Assembly (NCBI RefSeq): GCF_000236565.1
Contig: NZ_AHAM01000053.1
Span: 1 to 64,000 of the forward strand
Source of the DNA: Mesorhizobium alhagi CCNWXJ12-2
Lineage (GTDB): Bacteria > Pseudomonadota > Alphaproteobacteria > Rhizobiales > Rhizobiaceae
Reading direction: 5' to 3'
Length of the DNA: 64,000 bases
Below, piece by piece: positions 42,620 to 51,274 of the stretch (its first letter is position 1; the number at the start of each line of letters is the position of its first letter). Both the position numbers and the translations under genes were made by a program. The notes under the pieces are model-generated. The model ran no database searches, was not told where the DNA came from, and saw only the letters and a list, made by a program, of their open reading frames with translations.

Positions 42620-43120
42620 ATGAGCGTTGCCGGCGATATCGAGAAGATCAAGGTTCAGGAAACCGAACTGGCGTTTGACGCCTTCGATGAGGCGACGGCA
42701 TTCGAGATCGGGTCGGCGTTGCGTGCCTGTGCGCTGGCCGAGAACTGGCCGATCATCGTCGATATTCAACTTTGGGACCGGCCGCTTTTCTATGCCGCGA
42801 TGCCGGGCTCGACGGGCTCCAATACCGACTGGGCGCGGCGGAAGCGCAACGTCGTCAAGATGTTCCTCAAAAGCACCTATCGGATGATGCTCGAACAGGG
42901 CGGCGAAAGCGCCCTGTTCGCTGAGCGCTACGGGCTCTCGGCGTCCGAATACGTGCTGGCCGGCGGCGGTTTCCCCATCCGCGTCAGAGGCGTCGGCGTG
43001 ATAGGCGTCATCACAGTGTCAGGCCTGCCGCAGAGGCAGGACCACGGCATTATCGTCGATGCGCTCTGCGATCATCTGGGGCGGGATCGCGCCTCGATGG
43101 CGTTGGCGGCTGCGACTTGA
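42620..43120 (+). CDS. UPF0303 heme-degrading-domain protein
   Basis: 166 residues, HbpS/GlcG-like fold (UPF0303). Conserved parts are AENWPIIVDIQLWDRPLFYA, the SNTDWARRKRNVVKMF segment, and RVRGVGVIGVITVSGLPQRQDH near the end. No signal peptide. The family name refers to remote similarity to heme-binding proteins; the biochemical role is unclear. CGGAGGAG ribosome site. It is followed by glycerate 2-kinase, and the two genes lie between two copies of the same inverted repeat. Confidence 0.85.
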   Translation: MSVAGDIEKIKVQETELAFDAFDEATAFEIGSALRACALAENWPIIVDIQLWDRPLFYAAMPGSTGSNTDWARRKRNVVKMFLKSTYRMMLEQGGESALFAERYGLSASEYVLAGGGFPIRVRGVGVIGVITVSGLPQRQDHGIIVDALCDHLGRDRASMALAAAT

Positions 43121-43142
43121 GCTCCGCGGGAGGGACGTGCCC

Positions 43143-44405
43143 TTGACCATCGATCCCAAATCCCTCCTCACCGCGGTCTTCAACGCGGCTATCGCGGCCG
43201 CCGATCCGGAACTAACAATCCGCAAGCATCTGCCGGAAAGGCCCAAGGGCCGGACGATCGTGGTCGGCGCCGGCAAGGGCTCCGCGCAGATGGCGGCGGC
43301 GTTCGAGAAAGCCTGGGACGGTCCGCTGGAAGGCGTGGTGATCACGCGATATGGCTATGCCGCGCCATGCGAGCGCATTCGCGTGCTGGAATCGGCCCAT
43401 CCAGTGCCGGACGCGGCCGGCCTCGAAGCGTCAAGAACGCTGCTTGATACGGTCGGGAGCCTGACTGAAGACGATCTGGTCGTGGCGCTGATCTCCGGCG
43501 GCGGCTCGGCGCTGCTGCCCTCGCCGCCCGACGGTCTGACGCTGGCTGAGGAGATCGCCGTCAACGAGGCGCTGCTTGCCTCCGGCGCACCGATCTCGGC
43601 GATGAACGCGGTGCGCAAGCATGTCTCCACGATCAAGGGCGGTCGCCTCGCCGCCGCTGCATGGCCGGCGCGCGTGGTTTCGCTGGTGGTGTCGGACATT
43701 CCCGGTGACAATCCGGCGCTGGTAGCCTCCGGCCCGACCATTCCGGACGCAGCAAGCCGCGCCGATGCGCTCGCTATCGTTGCCGCCTATCGCATGAAGC
43801 TGCCGGATGCGGTGATGGCGCACCTGAACTCAGCCGCCGCCGAAGCGCCGCGGCCGGACGATCCGCGTTTTGCACGCAACGAGGTGCATGTCATCGCGTC
43901 GGCCGCCGTCTCGCTTGAAGCCGCTGCCGCCGAGGCAAAGAAGCAGGGCGTAGAAGCTATCATTCTGTCGGATTCCATCGAAGGCGAGGCGCGCGACGTG
44001 GGCTCCGTGCACGCGGCGATCGCGCGCGAGATTGCTACCCGCGACCGGCCGTTCAGGAAGCCGGTGCTCGTGCTTTCCGGCGGTGAGACCACTGTGACGC
44101 TGCGGGCGAAAGGCAAGGGTGGCCGCAACAGCGAATTTTTGCTCGCCTTCGCGCTCGGCGTCGCCGGACTTCCCGGCGTCCACGCTCTGGCTGCGGACAC
44201 GGACGGCATAGACGGGTCCGAAAACAATGCCGGCGCGTTTGCCGATGGTTCGAGCGTTGCCCGCATGCGCGCCGCCGGCGTCGATGCCAAGGCCATGCTC
44301 GCCGGCAACAATGCCTGGACGGCGTTCAACGCGGTTGGCGATCTGTTCGTGCCTGGACCGACCGGGACGAATGTGAATGATCTCAGGACGTTTCTGGTGA
44401 GGTGA
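43143..44405 (+). CDS. gckA: Glycerate 2-kinase (MOFRL family)
   Basis: 420 residues, typical of GckA/TtuD. N-terminal DUF4147 domain with VVGAGKGSAQMAAAFE, ISGGGSALLPSPPDGLTL and the conserved Lys in MNAVRKHVSTIKGGRLA; C-terminal MOFRL domain with LSGGETTVTLRAKGKGGRNSEF and ALAADTDGIDGSENNAGAF. Makes 2-phosphoglycerate from D-glycerate, the last step of glyoxylate use. I chose the TTG eight bases after GGGAGG; a GTG at 43137 is too close to it. Follows the UPF0303 gene by 22 bases. Confidence 0.9.
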   Translation: MTIDPKSLLTAVFNAAIAAADPELTIRKHLPERPKGRTIVVGAGKGSAQMAAAFEKAWDGPLEGVVITRYGYAAPCERIRVLESAHPVPDAAGLEASRTLLDTVGSLTEDDLVVALISGGGSALLPSPPDGLTLAEEIAVNEALLASGAPISAMNAVRKHVSTIKGGRLAAAAWPARVVSLVVSDIPGDNPALVASGPTIPDAASRADALAIVAAYRMKLPDAVMAHLNSAAAEAPRPDDPRFARNEVHVIASAAVSLEAAAAEAKKQGVEAIILSDSIEGEARDVGSVHAAIAREIATRDRPFRKPVLVLSGGETTVTLRAKGKGGRNSEFLLAFALGVAGLPGVHALAADTDGIDGSENNAGAFADGSSVARMRAAGVDAKAMLAGNNAWTAFNAVGDLFVPGPTGTNVNDLRTFLVR

Positions 44406-44411
44406 GTGTTG

Positions 44412-44585
44412 GGTGCGTCCTTCGAGGCCCGCTGCGCTCGCACCTCAGGATGAGGAAGGCGGGTGCCTGGCCCCTCCCGAACTATCGAGTCCCCGCCTGA
44501 AACCATGATGGGAACACTCCAGGATTATGAAGCGGAAACAACCTTCCTCATCCTGAGGTGCGAGCGCAGCGAGCCTCGACGCACC
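44412..44585. repeat. Inverted repeat, GTGCGTCCTTCGAGG family, copy 2
   Basis: Left arm 44412-44459, right arm 44543-44585, sharing CTGCGCTCGCACCTCAGGAT and its complement; the right arm has lost five bases near its end (CGACGCACC for CGAAGGACGCACC). The 83-base centre has no reading frame. It ends six bases from the stop of the convergent UdgX gene. Related to 42430-42535 and more distantly to 13812-14006. Confidence 0.82.
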
Positions 44586-44590
44586 ACTCC

Positions 44591-45283
44591 TCAAGCCGCC
44601 ATCAGCTTCTTCACCGCCTTCATGTCGTCCAGGAATCGCGCGCGTTCGGCTTCCTTGTCGGCCCGCTCGCGAATGCGCAGGATGAATGACGGGTGGATGG
44701 TCACGAAGATGCGCAAGCCGTCCTCGCGCTGCACGAGGTCGCCGCGCATCCTGGTTATCGGGACCGCCTTGCCAAGCAGCGACTGCGCCGCGGTCGCGCC
44801 GAGCGCCACCACCAGATCCGGCTGGATCAGCCGCAATTCATTGTCCAGCCACCAGCGGCAGGCCCGGATTTCGCCGGCATTCGGCTTGGAATGGATGCGG
44901 CGCTTGCCGCGCTGCTCGAACTTGAAATGTTTTACCGCATTGGTGACATAGGTGATCGTGCGGTCGAGATCGGCCTCCGCAAGAATCTGATCGAAAACCC
45001 TGCCAGCCGGGCCGACGAACGGTTTGCCCGCTACATCTTCCTGGTCGCCGGGCTGCTCGCCGACAAACACCACCCTTGCCTGCTGCCGGCCTTCGCCGAA
45101 CACGGTCTGCGTCGCGTCGCGCCACAACGGGCAGCGGCGGCAGCCCTCGGCGATCTCGCGCAGTTCGTCGATCGAGGCCGCGTCGCCGCCTTCGCCCTCA
45201 TCCGTCGGCTTGGGTTCCGGCCAGTGCCTGACTTCCTCCTTCGCGTGGCGCGGGGCTGGCTCGGCAGAAATTCGGGCAATCAT
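44591..45283 (-). CDS. UdgX-type uracil-DNA glycosylase
   Basis: 230 residues, uracil-DNA glycosylase superfamily. Motif A is VGEQPGDQED and motif B TIHPSFILR. The insert GKRRIHSKP (residues 126-134) is the KRRIH loop that defines UdgX; its histidine, here His131, forms a covalent bond with the sugar after uracil is removed. Cys48, Cys51 and Cys142 with His119 would fit the [4Fe-4S] cluster with three Cys and one His. The ATG at 45283 has GAGGT six bases upstream. Stands alone, beside a repeat. Function follows the family; covalent activity here is inferred. Confidence 0.86.
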   Translation of the reverse strand: MIARISAEPAPRHAKEEVRHWPEPKPTDEGEGGDAASIDELREIAEGCRRCPLWRDATQTVFGEGRQQARVVFVGEQPGDQEDVAGKPFVGPAGRVFDQILAEADLDRTITYVTNAVKHFKFEQRGKRRIHSKPNAGEIRACRWWLDNELRLIQPDLVVALGATAAQSLLGKAVPITRMRGDLVQREDGLRIFVTIHPSFILRIRERADKEAERARFLDDMKAVKKLMAA

Positions 45284-45333
45284 CTCTTCACCTCGCACAT
45301 TGCAGGAATGAGCGGGGCCGGAGGAGGTTCCGC

Positions 45334-46719
45334 TTACACCTCGTGCAGATAGAGGTGATAATCGAGCTCGCTCACCGTACGGGCCACGCGCAGATACTCG
45401 GCATGCTTGATCGCGGTGAAGGTGTGATGAAGGTCGGACCCTAGCGCCTCCTTCAGGAACTCGGATGCTTCCGCAGCCTCGATGGCCGTGCGCCAGTCAC
45501 CAGGCGCATCGGCCAGCTTCGGCGCGTTCTCGTAGCCGTTGCCGGTCGTCTCCGGGCCGGGGTCGAGTTTTTCATCAAGGCCTTTCGTGATGCCGGCGAG
45601 CACCGTCGTAGCCACCAGATAGGGGTTGGTGTCGACGCCGGCCGGACGATGTTCGATGCGGCGGTTCTTCACGTCGCCGGCCGGTACGCGCAAGGCCACG
45701 GAGCGGTTGTTGACGCCCCAGGTCGGCGCGATCGGCGCGTAGGACTGGGCCACGAAACGCCGCCATGAATTGGCGTGCGGCGCAAACACCAGCATGGATT
45801 CCGGCATCGTTGCAGCAAGGCCGCCGAGCGAATGCAGCAGCGCGGGCGCCCATTTTCCTTCTTCCGCCTCTGAAAAGATGTTGCGGCCGGAATCGTTCAG
45901 CATCGAGACGTGGAGATGCATGCCGGAACCGGCATATTTCTCGATCGGCTTGGCCATGAAGCAGGCGGTGACGCCGTGCCTGCGCGCCGCCGCCCGCACC
46001 AGGCGCTTCAGCATGACGAGGTCGTCGGCCGCCTGCATGATGTCCTTGCGGTAGTGCAGCGTCAGTTCGTACTGGCCCGGCGCATACTCGGAGATCACGG
46101 TCTCGGCCGGAATTCCCTGCGCCTTGGCGGCTGCGTAGATGTCGGAAAACAGCGGCTCCATGCCGTGCAGATGATCTACCGAATAGACCTCGGTCTTGCC
46201 ACTCCGGCGCCCGTCGAGCACGGCGCCTGCCGGCCGCACGCGGCCTTCCGCGTCGCGCTCATTGGCGAGCAGGAAAAATTCGAGCTCGAAGGCGCCTGCC
46301 GGACGCAGGCCCTTTTGCTCGAGCTTCCGGACCTGTCGCGCCAGCGCATGGCGTGGGTCGGAGGTCATCGGCGAGCCGTCGAGATGATACATCGACATCA
46401 GCACCTGGCCGCGCGCCGGGCTTGTGCCATGGAGCGGCTTCAGCGTGCCGGGGATAGGCCACGCGCGCAAATCGCCGTCGCCGGAATCCCAGATCAGGCC
46501 AGTCTCGTGGACATCCTCGCCAGTGATGTCGAGGCCGAGGATGGAGATCGGCATGTGTCGGCCGCTCTCGTAGATAGCGGCAAGCTCATGACGTCGGATG
46601 ATCTTGCCCCGGCCGACGCCGTTGGCGTCCGTCAGCACGATGTCGAACGCTTCGATTTCGGGGTGCTGCTCTAGAAATGTCACCGCTTCTTCGACGGTCG
46701 AACCTGATGGAGAGGTCAT
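45334..46719 (-). CDS. Glutamine synthetase-family ligase, PuuA-like
   Basis: 461 residues. The beta-grasp N-terminal domain (FDIVLTDANGVGRGKIIRR) precedes the catalytic domain with FELEFFLL, EYAPGQYELTLHY, AGSGMHLHVSM (ATP region) and NRSVALRVPAG, RRIEHRPAGVDTNPYL. Length and motifs resemble gamma-glutamylputrescine synthetases and other gamma-glutamyl-amine ligases more than GlnA, which has an adenylylation loop not seen here. A gamma-glutamyl-GABA hydrolase homologue is 9 kb away but the pathway's middle genes are absent. Amine substrate unknown. Starts at 46719 or 46755. Confidence 0.87.
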   Translation of the reverse strand: MTSPSGSTVEEAVTFLEQHPEIEAFDIVLTDANGVGRGKIIRRHELAAIYESGRHMPISILGLDITGEDVHETGLIWDSGDGDLRAWPIPGTLKPLHGTSPARGQVLMSMYHLDGSPMTSDPRHALARQVRKLEQKGLRPAGAFELEFFLLANERDAEGRVRPAGAVLDGRRSGKTEVYSVDHLHGMEPLFSDIYAAAKAQGIPAETVISEYAPGQYELTLHYRKDIMQAADDLVMLKRLVRAAARRHGVTACFMAKPIEKYAGSGMHLHVSMLNDSGRNIFSEAEEGKWAPALLHSLGGLAATMPESMLVFAPHANSWRRFVAQSYAPIAPTWGVNNRSVALRVPAGDVKNRRIEHRPAGVDTNPYLVATTVLAGITKGLDEKLDPGPETTGNGYENAPKLADAPGDWRTAIEAAEASEFLKEALGSDLHHTFTAIKHAEYLRVARTVSELDYHLYLHEV

Positions 46720-46906
46720 AATACTGCTCTGTTGCCGAGAAAGGGCTTGTCTCACGCCGCGAGTTCGGCGGCAATATCGCCGAATGCCGAGATGAGCCGG
46801 TGACTGGCGATACCGGCCCTCGGCGCGGTCCGGACCGCCGCAACGGTTGACTCGTCGCGTCAGCCGCGCTGTCTATTGTGTGTCATGCGTGAATTGGGGG
46901 GATCAC

Positions 46907-47353
46907 ATGCGTTTCGTCATTCTGGCTGCCGCGGTGGCTACGGCTGCTCCGGCCCATGCATCCGGCGGTCTCTGGTGCGACAATGTCGGAGGACCGGTAA
47001 AGATCAGCATACAGAGTGGCGTGACCCGCGGAATGGGATTTCCAGTCTTCGATTTCCGTGCTTCGTCTGAAATCGAAGATGCCACAATCGGCGAAGACCT
47101 TCGCAAGATCGCGTTCGATGGTGCGCATCTCCCGCAATACTGGTCCTACGGCGAAGACCTGAACATGGTGCTCTATCGCGAGCGTGACACGGAAATCTTC
47201 GGATCGGTCGAAATCACTATCCTGACGAAGGCGGCCGGGGACGACATCGCCTACAACGGCACCTATACCTACACGGCGCACGACGGCGGCGGCAACAACG
47301 GCCAGGGCAGCACGGTCACCCATACCGGCAAGATTTCCTGCGGGGTCGAGTGA
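46907..47353 (+). CDS. Exported hypothetical protein
   Basis: 148 residues. A short signal peptide (FVILAAAVATAAPAHA) is followed by a beta-rich mature part with two cysteines, near the start (LWCDNVGG) and at the end (KISCGVE), able to form one disulfide. The repeated aromatic/threonine pattern (YNGTYTYTAHDGG) suggests a beta sandwich. I do not recognise the family. GGGGGGATC provides a ribosome site. Divergent from the glutamine synthetase homologue and convergent with the WD40 gene. Confidence 0.7.
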   Translation: MRFVILAAAVATAAPAHASGGLWCDNVGGPVKISIQSGVTRGMGFPVFDFRASSEIEDATIGEDLRKIAFDGAHLPQYWSYGEDLNMVLYRERDTEIFGSVEITILTKAAGDDIAYNGTYTYTAHDGGGNNGQGSTVTHTGKISCGVE

Positions 47354-47392
47354 TCCCCGCGCTCCGGGGAAGATACCTTAACCTGCTTCCTG

Positions 47393-48367
47393 TCAGCCGG
47401 TGATGTCGATGACGCCGCAGTCGCCGGCTTCGCTGCCGAAGGCGATGCGGCGCTCGTCCTCGTCCCACATCATCGATGTGATCGCGCCCTTACCGGGGCG
47501 ACGCAGCAGCACTTCCTTGGAGTCGGCGAAGCGGGCGGCGATCACCATGCCGTCATGGTAGCCGATGGCGACAATCTCCTCGCTCGGATGGCAGGCGACC
47601 GAGGTGACCATCGAATTGCCGCGCGTGCCGAGTTCCAGCGGCGCCTTTCCCATCGGCCCGTCCTTGCCCGAAAACGGCCAGACAATGGCCGCCGGTGCGC
47701 CGGAACTCGCCAGCCATTTGCCCCTGGCGCTCCACGACAGGCTTTTGACTTTGGCGGGATAGCCGGTCATGCGCATATGCTTGCCGTCGGCGAGCTTCCA
47801 GCCGTGCAGGGCGTTTTCCTGCATGGCGGTGACGACGAAATTGCCGTCGGGCGAAAAGGTGATGCCGGTATGGGCGCCTGCCCATTCAAGCTCGACCGGC
47901 TTGCCCTCGGTCGCCGGGAAATGCAGCGTCGCGCCATTGTAGCGGGCAACGCCGAAGCGCATGCCCTTTGGCGCGAAGGCCAAGCCCTCGGCCGAACGCG
48001 GATGTACGAATTCTTTTGTACGTCCGTCGGTGAACCGGACGAAAGCGGACCTGCCGGTGGCGAAGGCGATTGCGCCCTGCGGGCCGGCGGCGACGCTGGT
48101 GATCCATTTCCGGCCGGCCTCGGCGACGATCGTCGCCTCTCCGTCCGGGCCGGTGGCGAAAACCTTGCCGTCCTCGCCGCCGGTGATCAGCTTCGCGCCG
48201 GTCTGGTCGAGCGTGGCGCAGAGCAGCCCGTCATTGGCCTGCGATGTCTTGTGGCCATGGTCGAGGCGATGGATGGTTCCATCGGCGAGCGCGAAATGCG
48301 GCACGCCGGCAAGAAAGGCGGCGGCTATGCAATGGCCGGAAAGGTCGAGCGGTGCGACTGTGGGCAT
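47393..48367 (-). CDS. WD40-repeat protein
   Basis: 324 residues forming a beta propeller with about seven blades; clear repeats include LITGGEDGKVFATGPDG, ITFSPDGNFVVTAMQENALHGWKL and AIGYHDGMVIAARF. No signal peptide. Bacterial WD40 proteins act as scaffolds. It lies after the COG0523 GTPase gene on the same strand, separated by a palindromic repeat; I recall this pairing in rhizobia but cannot check it here. A role in metal insertion would be a guess. Confidence 0.82.
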   Translation of the reverse strand: MPTVAPLDLSGHCIAAAFLAGVPHFALADGTIHRLDHGHKTSQANDGLLCATLDQTGAKLITGGEDGKVFATGPDGEATIVAEAGRKWITSVAAGPQGAIAFATGRSAFVRFTDGRTKEFVHPRSAEGLAFAPKGMRFGVARYNGATLHFPATEGKPVELEWAGAHTGITFSPDGNFVVTAMQENALHGWKLADGKHMRMTGYPAKVKSLSWSARGKWLASSGAPAAIVWPFSGKDGPMGKAPLELGTRGNSMVTSVACHPSEEIVAIGYHDGMVIAARFADSKEVLLRRPGKGAITSMMWDEDERRIAFGSEAGDCGVIDITG

Positions 48368-48392
48368 GGCGGGCTATTTCATTCCAGGTTGA

Positions 48393-48510
48393 GCTGCCCC
48401 TCACCCTTACCCTCTCCCCATAAGGACGGGGAGAGGGGGCACTAGCGTTGGAGCTTCCTCCTTCTCCCGTACTTCACGGGGAGAAGGTCCGGCAAGGGAT
48501 GAGGGGCAGC
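48393..48510. repeat. Palindromic repeat between COG0523 and WD40 genes
   Basis: Outer arms GCTGCCCCTCA and TGAGGGGCAGC are perfect reverse complements. Inside are two further hairpins, CCTCTCCCC with GGGGAGAGG and CCTTCTCCC with GGGGAGAAGG, so it looks like two elements of the CTTCTCCC type joined. Shares its outer arm with 1181-1252. Confidence 0.8.
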
Positions 48511-48536
48511 GTCAGCGCCGGGGACTGATTGAAGGA

Positions 48537-49604
48537 TCAAGCCGCCTGGCAGGCGTCGAAGCTATTCTTCAGCCGCTCGGCGTCGAGTTCGCGGCCGATG
48601 AAGACTAGCCGGCTCTCGTGCTTCTCGCCGTCCTTCCAGGCGCGCTGGTGATCGCCTTCGACGATCATGTGGACGCCTTGGACGACGTAGCGCTCGGGAT
48701 CGTCCTTGAAGGCGATGATGCCCTTCAGCCGCAGTATGTTTGGCCCTTCCATCTGGGTGATCTTCTCGATCCAGGGGAAGAATTTCTTCGAATCCATTTC
48801 GCCGCCGCGCAGCGAGACCGACTGGACGGTCACGTCATGGATCGGCGACACCGCGCCGTGCCCGCTATGGCTGTGGTGATGATCGTGATCGTGATGATGA
48901 TGGTCATGATCGCAGTCGGGGCCGCACTCATGGTCATGGTCGTGGTCGTGCGCCTCGAGGAAATGCGGATCATTTTCGAGCGCCCGCTTGAGATCGAAGG
49001 CGCCGCGGTCGAGCACCTCGTCCAGTTTCACGCCGGCGCGCGTCGTGCGATGGATCTTCGCGGCCGGATTGATGGCGCGGACCGCGGCTTCTACGTCGCG
49101 CAGTTCCTCAGGGGTCACAAGGTCGGTCTTGTTCAGCACCACCACGTCGGCGAAGGCGATCTGGTCTTCGGCCTCGCGGCTGTCCTTCAGCCGGAGCGGA
49201 AGGTGCTTGGCGTCGACCAGGGCCACGACCGCGTCAAGGCTGGTCTTGGAGCGCACGTCTTCATCCATGAAGAAGGTCTGCGCCACCGGCACCGGGTCGG
49301 CGAGGCCGGTGGTCTCGACGATGATAGCGTCGAAGCGGCCGGGCCGCCGCATCAGGCCCTCGACCACGCGGATAAGGTCGCCGCGCACCGTGCAGCACAC
49401 GCAGCCATTGTTCATCTCGTAGATTTCCTCGTCGGATTCCACGATCAAATCGTTGTCGATGCCGATCTCGCCGAATTCGTTGACGATGACGGCGTAGCGC
49501 TTGCCGTGGTTCTCCGAAAGAATGCGGTTCAGCAGCGTCGTCTTGCCGGAGCCGAGATATCCGGTGAGCACGGTAACGGGGATCTGCGTCTGTGCGTCGC
49601 TCAT
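48537..49604 (-). CDS. COG0523 GTPase, putative zinc metallochaperone
   Basis: 355 residues, CobW/YeiR/ZNG1 family. Walker [10 protein letters not shown] (15-23), metal site NGCVCCT (Cys68, Cys70, Cys71), guanine motif NKTD. A His/Asp-rich stretch at 219-250, with runs such as [13 protein letters not shown], probably binds zinc. C-terminal CobW_C domain with [19 protein letters not shown]. Could deliver zinc under shortage, or cobalt for B12; no cob gene is near, which favours zinc. No Zur-like site was evident upstream. Confidence 0.88.
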   Translation of the reverse strand: MSDAQTQIPVTVLTGYLGSGKTTLLNRILSENHGKRYAVIVNEFGEIGIDNDLIVESDEEIYEMNNGCVCCTVRGDLIRVVEGLMRRPGRFDAIIVETTGLADPVPVAQTFFMDEDVRSKTSLDAVVALVDAKHLPLRLKDSREAEDQIAFADVVVLNKTDLVTPEELRDVEAAVRAINPAAKIHRTTRAGVKLDEVLDRGAFDLKRALENDPHFLEAHDHDHDHECGPDCDHDHHHHDHDHHHSHSGHGAVSPIHDVTVQSVSLRGGEMDSKKFFPWIEKITQMEGPNILRLKGIIAFKDDPERYVVQGVHMIVEGDHQRAWKDGEKHESRLVFIGRELDAERLKNSFDACQAA

Positions 49605-49780
49605 AATGGGCCTCGATAGGGATTGGTCGCTCCCATATAGGACGGCGAAACCGGTTTTGCACGCCGCAATCGAGGCGGACTTTCCGGCCGGCGCATTACG
49701 GAAAATTCATTGGGACAGGTTCGAACCCGGCGCTAGATTTCGTCCTAAGGGGAGATCGCTCGCAGCAAAAGGTGTGTTCC

Positions 49781-50515
49781 ATGAAAGCCGAGCCGCAGAC
49801 CATTCAACTCACTCGCCGGCAGGCTTTGGGCTTGATCGCCGTGACTGCCGGCGGCGGCGCCTTCCTGCCTCCCGAAGCGCTGGCGGCGAGCGATTCTCCA
49901 TTCGCCGGCATCTCACTGCTGATGCCCGGCGCCGGCCTGTGTGCGATCACGCCCGAGACGACCGAGGGGCCGTTCTATTTCGATCCCGAACTCGAGCGGC
50001 AGGACATCACCGAAGGCCGCGAGGGCGTGGAACTGATGCTGCGGCTGCAAGTGGTAGATGAAAGCTGCCGGCCGCTATCGAAGGCGCGCGTCGACGTCTG
50101 GCATTGTGACGCCACGGGCCACTACTCGGGTTATCCGGGGCAGGGCGACGGCCGCGACGTCGACACGACCGGCGAGAAATTCCTGCGCGGCGTCCAGCAT
50201 ACGGACGAACAGGGCCTCGTCGCCTTCAAGACCATCTATCCCGGCTGGTATCGCGGACGCACCACGCATATTCACTTCAAGGTTTTTCCCGATGAAAGCT
50301 CAGTGATGACCGGGCAGATTTTCTTTCCCGACGATCTCAGTGAGCACCTGTTCACCAATGTCGCGCCTTACAACGACCGTTCCGAGAAACGCGACACCTG
50401 GAACAGCCAGGATGGGATCGCGCGGCGGGCGGGGCCGTTGTCGCAGGCGGCGCTACGCGAAACGCAATCGGCTTACGAGGCGCTGATGATCATCGCGGTG
50501 GACCGGGAAGCGTGA
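49781..50515 (+). CDS. Tat-exported intradiol ring-cleavage dioxygenase
   Basis: 244 residues. A twin-arginine signal (TRRQALGLIAVTAGGG) comes first. The catalytic domain has ETTEGPFYFDPEL, RVDVWHCDATGHYSGY (first Tyr ligand), and IYPGWYRGRTTHIHFKV, giving the second Tyr and two His Fe(III) ligands of protocatechuate/catechol dioxygenases. It would cleave a catechol between the hydroxyls in the periplasm, unlike the cytoplasmic degradative enzymes. No lactonizing or isomerase genes are near. Substrate unknown. Stands alone before a MarR gene. Confidence 0.86.
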   Translation: MKAEPQTIQLTRRQALGLIAVTAGGGAFLPPEALAASDSPFAGISLLMPGAGLCAITPETTEGPFYFDPELERQDITEGREGVELMLRLQVVDESCRPLSKARVDVWHCDATGHYSGYPGQGDGRDVDTTGEKFLRGVQHTDEQGLVAFKTIYPGWYRGRTTHIHFKVFPDESSVMTGQIFFPDDLSEHLFTNVAPYNDRSEKRDTWNSQDGIARRAGPLSQAALRETQSAYEALMIIAVDREA

Positions 50516-50709
50516 AATCGCCGGGTTTTCCCGTCGAAAATTTTCTTTTGTCATCTAACTGAAATACAGGTCTGGCATTAGCACGGTCGGCGATGGGTTT
50601 GCTTGCCGGCAAAGGTCCTGCAGTGCCTGCCCAGGCGTGAGATCGCGATTGTCAACGAGGCCGCCGCGACTATCCTGTCGGAGGCGGTGCGAAGCCTAAG
50701 GGTGTCAAT

Positions 50710-51180
50710 ATGGCCAAGGCGGATAAAAGCGCAACGATGAGCCGGCTGCATTCGGCGGCGCGCCTGTCGCGGACGGCGCTGGCGGCACGGCTCCTGTCTC
50801 AAGGGTTCTATGCCGGGCAAGACCAGATCATGCTGGCTCTCGACCAGCAGGACGGCCAGACGCCGGGCCAGTTGGCGACGCGGCTCGGCGTGCGCCCACC
50901 GACCATCACCAAGACCATCAACCGGCTGCAGGTGCAGGGTTTTCTCGAAAAGCGCGCCTCCGATTCTGACGCGAGACAGGCGCACATCTTTCTGACGGAA
51001 GCCGGCCGCGAGACGATCCGCGGTATCGAGAAATCCGTGCGCAAGACCGAGAAGCAGGCGTTTCGCGGACTCGACAAGAAGGATCAGAAGGCGCTGTCGA
51101 AGCTCTTGTCGCGTATCGAGGCCAATCTCAACGGTGGGGCGGTAGCCGAGGTCGACGAGGACCTCGAGCTCGAAGACTGA
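50710..51180 (+). CDS. MarR-family regulator
   Basis: 156 residues. Winged-helix core QDGQTPGQLATRLGVRPPTITKTINRL written in parts: PGQLATRLGVRPPTITK is the recognition region and LQVQGFLEKRASDSDARQAH the wing. The C-terminal part is helical and ends in an acidic tail (EVDEDLELED). AAGGGTG precedes the ATG. It lies upstream of a drug/metabolite-type transporter on the same strand (94 bases), so it may control that gene. Confidence 0.87.
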   Translation: MAKADKSATMSRLHSAARLSRTALAARLLSQGFYAGQDQIMLALDQQDGQTPGQLATRLGVRPPTITKTINRLQVQGFLEKRASDSDARQAHIFLTEAGRETIRGIEKSVRKTEKQAFRGLDKKDQKALSKLLSRIEANLNGGAVAEVDEDLELED

Positions 51181-51274
51181 ATTCCGTCCGCTGGACCAGA
51201 CGTTTTGGGGTTGCGCCGGGCAGTCCGCGCGCCCAAAAGCCTTCTGAACATACACTCTCAGCCGACTGCCGACA

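Noticed and set aside
42430-44585. Insertion sequence with terminal inverted repeats
   Set aside because: Each copy is itself a palindrome and the enclosed genes are metabolic; there is no transposase and no target duplication I can see.
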